Source: Himantopus leucocephalus (Eukaryota; Chordata; Aves; Charadriiformes; Recurvirostridae). From it: a stretch of 64,000 bases of DNA. The DNA lies in the NCBI GenBank assembly GCA_003993805.1, contig RSEF01000012.1, positions 5,694,984-5,758,983 on the forward strand, in the 5' to 3' direction. Shown here in pieces: positions 50,913 through 59,900 of this stretch (the stretch's first letter is position 1; every line of letters starts with the position of its first letter). The position numbers and the translations under genes were made by a program. The notes beneath the pieces were generated by a model. That model ran no database searches, was not told where the DNA came from, and saw nothing but the letters and a program-made list of their open reading frames with translations.

Positions 50913-53900
50913 GTGAGTGCCCTCCCCACGGCCTCTCCCGGCGGGGCCGCGCTCCCCGGCCCTGCTTTTCCCGGCGATGGGGCCTCGGCGGAGAGCGGCC
51001 CGGGTGCCCCTGCGCCGCCCCGGCGAGGATGAGGGGCGAGGCGGGGGCCCGCTGCCCGGTCCTTGGCGGCGGGCGGGCGGGGGGTGAGGCGCTGCCGGGC
51101 GCCCTCGGTAACAGCCCGTCTGTGTTCTCTCTTTCAGGCTCGGAACGCGGAAAAGGCCATGTAAGTACGGCTGGGGCCGCCTCTCCCCCCCCCCGTGGTA
51201 GCGCACGTTGTGTGGGCTGGTGTGGCTTCAGGCAGTACCCGTTTTGGGAAAAGGCTAGATAACAATTTGTCAGCATTGGTTTAAGTATAATATTTCTTNN
51301 NNNNNNNNNNNNNNNNNNNNNNNNNNNNNNNNNNNNNNNNNNNNNNNNNNNNNNNNNNNNNNNNNNNNNNNNNNNNNNNNNNNNNNNNNNNNNNNNNNTT
51401 TAAGGTTCCTTCCAACCCAAACCATTCTATGATTCTGTGATTTGTCTCATGTTTGTTCTTTTTCCTGAAATACGTTTTGAGCTTGTAGTAATAACTGAGA
51501 GGCTGAAGAGACTACAGCTGTCTCATACCTTGCAAGGTGCTCTCTTACAGTGATCCCATCCAGTGCATCTGGGACACTGGATTTGGATAGTGTGATTTTC
51601 TCTCTGGAAATGCCTCTTAACAGCACATGGAGCCAAGACAATTGGCTTAGATGCAGGGTATAGGTATGCTATTAAAAGGTATTAAATGCTCTCAATTGTT
51701 TTGTGCTTTTTAATGTAATTATTAAATGTCTAGTAAATAAGTAAAACCGTGTATTAAAAAACTGTAGTGTGTGTAGTCTCTGCTCAGTTGTGAGAGACTC
51801 AAAAGATTTTGGTAATAATAAACTTGATTAATGCCTGCTGCTTTCCTTACTGAAGCTTTTTTTTCCTCCTGAGTTCTTTGTTTGCTTTTTGATGTATCCC
51901 TTGCTAAAGTGTGTAAACTTTAAGCTTGTGCTTAGAACTTGTTGACGTCCTTTTGCTGCTAATATCTAACATGCTGGCATATGCTAAACAGAAAAATTAA
52001 TTAGCTGCTTACCAGGATTTATATTTATCTCAGAAATTAACCACTGAGGATTTCTAGTCTTGAAGAAGTCACTAGCTGGAAGAGTTAGACAATTAATATG
52101 TTGAAGCCTTTGTTTTCTACAGACTGCAATTAAGTCCATAATCAACACCCAGAGCAGAAATTGCTCCTGCTGAAATGTAGATTTGTAAAAGTAAACCTGC
52201 TTCCTTTCTTTTCTTTAGGACGGCCTTGGCAAGGTTTCGGCAAGCTCAGCTCGAGGAAGGAAAGGTTAAGGTATGATGTGAAAAACCTACAGCTTTGTTA
52301 GGTCTAATCAAGAGTGGAATGCAAGGCAGGTACAGAGCTGCGTGACAGCCGTCACATGCCAGATACGGGTATCCTATGGGAGCGTGGCATTAGTTGTCTG
52401 GAAAGCGGCTGAAGTAGGGACTGTATTTCACAGTGCTGCAAAACAGAAGTGGCAAAGAGAATTTCCTTAACTAAATAACCCATTTAAAAATGTATGTATG
52501 TCTGTGTTTCAGAGGTGTGTTGGCTTGGCTGCCGAGAAGAATATGAAAATTGAACTTCACTTATTTTTTTATGTAACGTAGGTAGAACATGTAGTAGTTA
52601 AAAAAAAACAAAAAAACAAAAAAACAACCAAAACCAAACAACAATAATGCTATAAATAGAGGCAGCACGCTGGACAAAAAGTGAAAATTACTTTTGAGAC
52701 TGAAGTTATCTCCTTCTGCAACTGCTTAGGCAAATTGATTCACATACACTTATTTTTACTGACAGTAATCACAAGGTTTGTTTGGATTTCTTCCCAGAAG
52801 AGGTAGAGAAATCTTCATAATCTTGTTTGTTAATGTATTCTGACAGAACAGTACCCATGAAACAGAGTCTTCAGAATCATTGTGAACTCGAGGCTTGCAT
52901 GAGATGTAACATTGGCATGTTATTAACCCTACACATGATAGCTGTGGATCTGTTCATAATTGTCTTCACTGTGGTGCAGCTTTTTTTTTTTTTGACTGGT
53001 GTAAGATTGACGAAAAAATGAACTTAACAACTTCATAATTTAAAAAAACCCCGCCGCTATAGTGAGAGAAATGGCATCCCTAAACCCACACAGGACCTTA
53101 GAGACTGATTCTCAGCTTTCTCTGGATATTCTTGTGTGTTTTTCACTGAATCATAACTGAAATTGCAAGAATATTTATGTGGGGGTCAGAGTGTTCTCAA
53201 TAACATTTTTTTCTACAGGCTTGTAATGTTTTAATTTTGGGTAACTGACAAAGGAATTTGGGAAACTAACTGAGGAGTTCTATGTTTGCACCTTAAGAAA
53301 TGATGTTTTACACACAAGTGCGAGCAATATGAAACAGTAAAGTGGAAAATAACAGTTTGGGGAAACTGCAGTGGAAAATATTCCATGAACAGCAGCTGGA
53401 GAATAAGATGGAATAGAGTTTCTGGTATATTATGTGAAGGAAAGCTTTTTAATATGTAAAAGGTTGAGCTGTGAAAGTGCTGTAGGGAAGGGTCCCTCCA
53501 CAGAGTCCTAGAGGGTAAGATGAAATACTAATTTGTGTAAGCAAGTCAGCGGAAGGAAGAAGGTTGGGAAGATGTTTTGGATAAACTGTTGTTGGGAGAG
53601 TTCAAAACAAAACAATCTTGGAAAAAAGTTACACAATTTAGGTAGTAGCTATTGAGAGNATTTGTGTAAGCAAGTCAGCGGAAGGAAGAAGGTTGGGAAG
53701 ATGATGTTTTGGATAAACTGTTGTTGAGAGAGTTAAAAACAAAACAATCTTGGAAAAAAGTTACACGATTTAGGTAGTAGCAATTGAGAAAGAAAGTCCT
53801 AAACTTAATAGCCACTTCAAAACCAGTGTATTTTATTTAGGTGCTAGTATAATGGCAATGATGTGCTTCAGCTGCCCTAAATGGAACATAATTTGTATTG

Positions 53901-56900
53901 GAGAGGATTGTGGGGTGCTTTGAAAAAACAGGTGACAGATTTTGTTTTGAATAAAGTGGATTTAAGTAGATTTTTGTATTCTGTGATGATTTACTGCCCT
54001 GCCAAATTAAACTACCATTGTTTTCCACTTATTAAAAATTGGTGGGAGCAGAAGGCACTGGAGCTTGATTACATAGTTTGGGATTAGCCAAGCAACAATG
54101 TTTGCATGAAGTGCTGTGAATATATTGATGCTAGGTTAAAACTTCATGGTGTGTGGCTTTCTGTCAAACAGGAACGAAGACCTTTCCTTGCATCAGAGTG
54201 TAATGAATTGCCTAAAGCTGAGAAATGGAGACGACAGGTAATGTCAAGCTATAGATTTTACTGATTCTATAGCAGGTAGAACTTTAGCACTTCTTACTTA
54301 GACAGCCTGCTTACAAATTTTTTTCAGACTTCCTCAGTGTGCTGACAGTTAAATCACAGAATAATTTAGACTGGAAGATTGTTAAAGGAGAAGCTGGTGC
54401 CCGAGAGTTCACGCCCCATTCAAGGAGTCGCGCACACACTGCCCGAGTCTTTAACTGCCAGAGCAGGGTCCCGCCGCAGCGGGCGGCCCCAGTGAGCCAA
54501 CGGGTGCCCCTTTTGACTCTTCACACACACACTGACTTTCGGGTGCACTCCATCCTTCTTCAGGCTCAACCCTGGGTTTCCTGCAGCAGAGTTTCAGGCC
54601 CTGGATTTTATGAAAAGTGTTTTATGAATGGTGTTCAAAGCATGTCCTACCACATCCACTTGCTCAGGGTCATGTTCAACTGATTTTTTTAATATTTTCA
54701 GGGATTTGGATTCCACGGCTTTTTGGGGCCCCTGTTCCAGTGTTTGATTACCTTCTTAATGATTTTTTTTTTCCCCCTTGAATTTAATCAGAATTTCCCT
54801 CGTTCCAACTGGTGTTTGTTGCTACTTGTCCCATTGTTGTGCACCTCTCAAACAGTCATGCTCTGTCTTCTCTACACCCTCCGCTAGGTAGTTGAAGACA
54901 GCAATAGGTTATTCCGTTTTCGTCTTCTCTTACGGCAGATCAAACCCAGTTCTCTCTCCGCCTTTCTCTGTACCTCATGCGCTCCTGCCTTCATCACATG
55001 TACTTCTGCAAAAACATTTCCTTGGTTTTTAAGCTTCTGAGGTACTATATTTGTGTCTGAATAAAATCTATGTTGATATTTGAAATTGATAGGCTCAGGT
55101 TCGTTTTCTAGATCAAAAAGCCAACTTAGAAGTTGGACCTTTCTAGGGGTGGTTTTTTTAGCCTTTTTTTTTTTTTTTTTTGAGAAATTTACTTCTGTGT
55201 TCTTATTTACCTAGATCATTGGGGAAATTTCCAAGAAAGTGGCACAGATTCAAAATGGTAAGATTTTTCTAACTACGTTTTATTTTTTTGAATCTCCAGT
55301 CCTAAGCAGTTACCGTAGAAATCACATTTCATGTGAACTATACTGTTTCCATCACATAAATTCTGAAATTACTCTGGTGCTTCTAGTAAGCTGCCTAATT
55401 TATTGCCTTTTTCCCCTCTAACAGCTGGATTAGGTGAATTCAGAATTCGGGACCTGAATGATGAAATAAACAAACTTCTGAGGGAGAAAGGACACTGGGA
55501 ATTCAGAATAAAGGAGCTAGGAGGTCCTGATTATGCCGTAAGTGTGGATTATTTTGTACGACATGGTTGTCCTGCTTACAAGTAAATTGACTGATGAGAA
55601 AAGTCTGTGCAACGTTTAGTTAACCACGTATTACTTGGCCAACGTTTATTAGAGAGGAACTTTATTCAGCCCCTAAAAACGTTAGGTTGTGTTAGAAGAA
55701 ATATTTGTTTCCATGATGAGCAAGTCAGAGTTTTAATTTGGAACACCGGTTCAAGGGGTCTTACCTTCCTGATAAGAGTTTGCAGCAATGGTCTGATTTG
55801 ACCCATCAGTAAGTGTTGGTTTTCTGTACTGGACTCTCTCAGTATGTAGAAGTGTTTTCCCTTGGCTCACCTCGTTGCTGCTGAAAATGAAATAATGAGA
55901 CTAGCTCTCACCACAACATCAAACGCATGCTGCTTGTCAGATTTAGTGGTGCTTGTTTGTCTGATACCTGAATATAGTAGTACAGAGAATGACAGGTTTG
56001 GGTGTTTTGTCAAGGTGAATCAGTTATGGGCACTCTGTGGTTTGCATGGTTGTTTTAACTGGTTTGCAGTAAAAGTAGGGAACGTATATAAAAATGAGCT
56101 ATGAGAGCATTTTACTCCTGGGGTTGTTTGAACTGGTATAACATATCTCCTTTCTCAATCCTTTAATCTAGTAAGATGCCCAGGAAATACAAGATGCAAG
56201 AGGAATAAAATTTTAAACAATTAATTCTGTTTATTTTCCAGCGGATTGGACCAAAAATGTTAGATCATGAAGGGAAAGAAGTTCCAGGAAACAGAGGTTA
56301 CAAATATTTTGGAGCTGCAAAGGATTTACCAGGAGTTAGAGAACTCTTTGAAAAGGAACGTAAGTAAACAGCAACTCTTCCCAGACATGAATCTGCCGAG
56401 TAGCATCTCTTGAGTAAAAGGTCTACTGGAGTGCGTGGGGAATGTGAGTAACAGCATATCCTGGCCTGTACCTTAGATTGGCTAAATGAAATGCTGAACA
56501 CCAGTAATTAATTAAATGCTATTTCTTTGGGCAAAGAATGCCTTTGGCTGTTTGCAATTTAATTAAAGAAATAGAAAAGAGTAAACTGTGTTTTCTACCA
56601 AGAGTTCAAAATAGCAAGGACTAGTGTTCCATAGAAACCTTCCAGCGTAACAGGTTAACTTTATTGATAAGTTTAAATTGTACTCTGAGTTCAAAATTTA
56701 GAAAAAAAAAAAGTTGGCTTGAACATAACTCTAGAAGCAGGAATCAGCTTTCATAATACAAAAAAGATGTAAGTGCATAAAACTTTATATTTTGATTTGT
56801 CGTAGAATGAGTGGGAATTACTTGGCCCTGAAAATGAGGCTGGCCTGCCGAATTAGCTCCTTTTTGGCACCTGCAAGGAAAAATTACAGAAAGTACTACA

Positions 56901-59900
56901 TGATCTGGGGGAGCTTGACAGTTTTTTTTAGTTCCTTTCATATAGTAGTCTTGCTCAATACTGGGACTGCAGTACAGGGGAAAAACAACCGCATCCGTGA
57001 CAGTGTAGAATTGCCACAGGGTGGGAACTGTGCAATGTGAGGCATCGAGTGACATATTCAAATGGTTTTGTGAACGCCAGAGTAGAATTCCAGTACTTCT
57101 GATATTGACAGCAGTTCAGATTGTAGCTGTAGCTGCTGTGAGGCTGGTGGGAACTGGGAATGCACAGCAAGCTATCAAGGTGGACCTGGATGAATGATAG
57201 GCACGTGCTCTTGCAGCCCTCCCACCGCCTCGGAAAACTCGAGCTGAGCTTATGAAATCCATAGATGCAGAATACTATGGGTACCGGGATGAAGATGATG
57301 GTATTTTGGAGCCACTGGAACAAGAACATGAAAAGAAAGGTATGTGAGATTCAAAACCTGCATAAATCAGTCCAAGAAGGGGTGATGATGGACTCTGAAG
57401 TTATCTCCCCCCTACCCCTGTGCATGTCGTCTTGTGCTTAGCTGTCAGATTTCATCTGTCACATAGGTATCCAAGTCACTATTGTGTAAGGCATTTCAGG
57501 GGGCAGGGGTGTGCTTTAGAGTTTGTTTTCATCTTTACTACTGTTGATGATTTAATATTATCAGCAAGTGATTCGCTACATCTCCCTTTTTCCCCCCACC
57601 TTTTTCATGCTTAAGAATGTAAAAGAGTAGGTTGCGGCAGAGAGATCTGTGGAACTCAAGCAGTTATCTTCCTCCTTTGTGAAAACTGACTGTACCATCT
57701 GTTTCGTGTCTCACCTAATTATTTATCCATAAACATACCTGAGATTAGAGGGGGCCTTCTGGAAACGCTGAAGTCTAGCTGGCCCATGTTAATTTGTCCA
57801 TGTGTTACCTATCTCGGAACTTCAACACATTTGTGAATATTTTTTCCTTTGAAACTCATACTTTCTCAATAGATAATATTTGTCCACGTGTCTGCTCACT
57901 TAGTTCTCTAGCTTTGGTTCTACTGACTCGTCCGGTAAAGACATCAGGATTATGAGTCTAAATTCCTGAAACCCTCTTTAAAATTCAGCACCGTGTGCAT
58001 CTTCTGGAATTTGTGTAGCTTTAAGCAAGAGGCCACCCACCACTGTTAAGAGCTTAGCTGTTTTCTAAATAATAGTTCTTTCAGTCCTTCTGGTGAGCGT
58101 TGTCTGACCCTGCGAATTTTTTGCTGTTTGCATTGTATGTGTGTTTTACCATCTCTTCTTCTGAAGCTTCCACTGCAGGCAGATCCTTAGTGCTCTGTCG
58201 GAAAAGGTCCTGGTATAGAAGCCCCTGGGGGGCTCTTGCACACAGCACAGCAGATAAACCAATTGGATTTTGCTTGAATGCTGCTTCTTTTTGTATACAA
58301 TTATCTCTTTGGAATTAGAGAGAAAAACTTTAAACAAAACTGCAGGAAGTGACTTTTTTAAATGATGACAAGTCGTTAAGCTTTTGACTGTTTTTAGTAC
58401 TTAGTATCTCTTGGTGTGGTCATCCACTTGTATTTATCCCTTTCTCCATGTGTGAGATCTTCATAGTACTGTGTGTTAGAGATCGTGCCGTGTCGGTTAG
58501 GTTATAGGACAGGGAGGAAGAGGAGAATAAAGGAAATATTTCACTTATCTGTGTGCTGCAGCATAGCCTAAAGCCTTAAACCAAGCGAAGGGTAGCTGGA
58601 TGGCAGACAACTGATAGTGTAAGAAGGGAAGTTGGTGGTGCAGCGCTCCCAGAACAGCCTCCCGCTCGATGTTCATCTTACTAATTGCAGGCAGGAGAGG
58701 TAGCTCATCCCGATTCCTGTGGTTATTTAAGAAAATTACCATCTTTGGTGATTGTGCCACTAGAAATAACAAGGCTAGAGGTGCTAACAGAAGCCATAGG
58801 TGTACCATTAATGTATTATTGATGCACTATAGCTAAGACTCTCTTAGGGTCACATGTTGTCTGGGCTCTTGTGGTTTTTACTGTGTTATCAGAAGACTTA
58901 AATTTTTGTGAAACAAAGTATTGAAAAAAACTTCTTAATTTGGGCTATCTTTTCTGTTACAAAACCACACAAAAATGTAGCTGTGTGCCACTAGTTGGAT
59001 CTTGCATTCTCAGGGAGAGCATTTTAACGTTTAATCTTTGAGAGCCAGGGGGAATGACTGCTGGCTTCTGTTGTTGGAGGCGTTTTGTACTGCCTCGTTG
59101 CATTAATCTTGCACCTCCCTGGGATTTTTATACACTGGCGATGTCACTGATTAAGCTTCTTAAAACTTGTTTTAGTGCTCTTACTAGCACTCTGCTGTGT
59201 AGTAGAGAGAGAGCAACCTAGCAGTGAGTTACAGAATTGGAATCATGCTACAAAATAAGAGAAATACACTACGAGATGAAAAGAAAGAGACTTATGTGGG
59301 TGGTCACTGTAAGGAGTGTAATCATGTTTAATTAACTACACGGTGATCAACATTCCTATAGGTGTTGAGACGCTACAGAGCTGTAAGAGCCTCTTAGCCT
59401 GGTGGTGTGGCCCCCTGTTCCCCAGTTCAGAAAGCAGGTTGATATTTACCCATGATGTTTAGAGTCTAAAATGTACCCAAATTAAGGCATTAGCAAGTAC
59501 CACACTTTCACAATGCATTGGGGTTTGCTCAGACTACATTGATATATTTTATTAGATACTACATCAAGGTTCTACAGTAAGTGCGCGCTACCGATGCAGA
59601 GGGTTTAAGCAGGAAGCTTGTCTGCTGGAAAAGCTTTGGAAATGGAACCGTGCTGGTTTAACGTGCTCTCAGATACACTTGCCATTTTCCTTTGCTAACC
59701 AGTTATAGCAGAAGCAGTGGAAAAATGGAAAATGGAGAGAGAAGCACGACTTGCAAGAGGGGAGGAGGAGGAGGAAGAGGAAGTAAATATCTATGCTGTC
59801 AACGATGATGAGGTATGTGACGGCTAAAGTGATGTAACATTTCACTTCTGCACTGCCTTACTTTGCTGAGAACCTGTCTGCTGCTGCGTTCTGCCCTCCT

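Larger units (their letters stand above)
50635..51260 (+). promoter_or_regulatory. ISY1: CpG-island promoter of ISY1
   Basis: The GC/CpG-rich block covers the first two ISY1 exons and has no TATA box. Upstream of the ATG, in order, are an NRF1-type palindrome GCGCATGCGC (50809-50818), an ETS site ACTTCCGGG (50829-50837), a CRE-like TGACGTCG (50838-50845) and a second ETS core CCTTCCGGG (50851-50859). This is a standard housekeeping-promoter combination. Transcription probably starts between about 50850 and 50900, giving a short 5'UTR. Confidence 0.8.

Noticed and set aside
50551..51276. 241-codon minus-strand ORF over the ISY1 promoter
   Set aside because: GC-rich shadow frame opposite the CpG island and ISY1 exons 1-2, with no domain.
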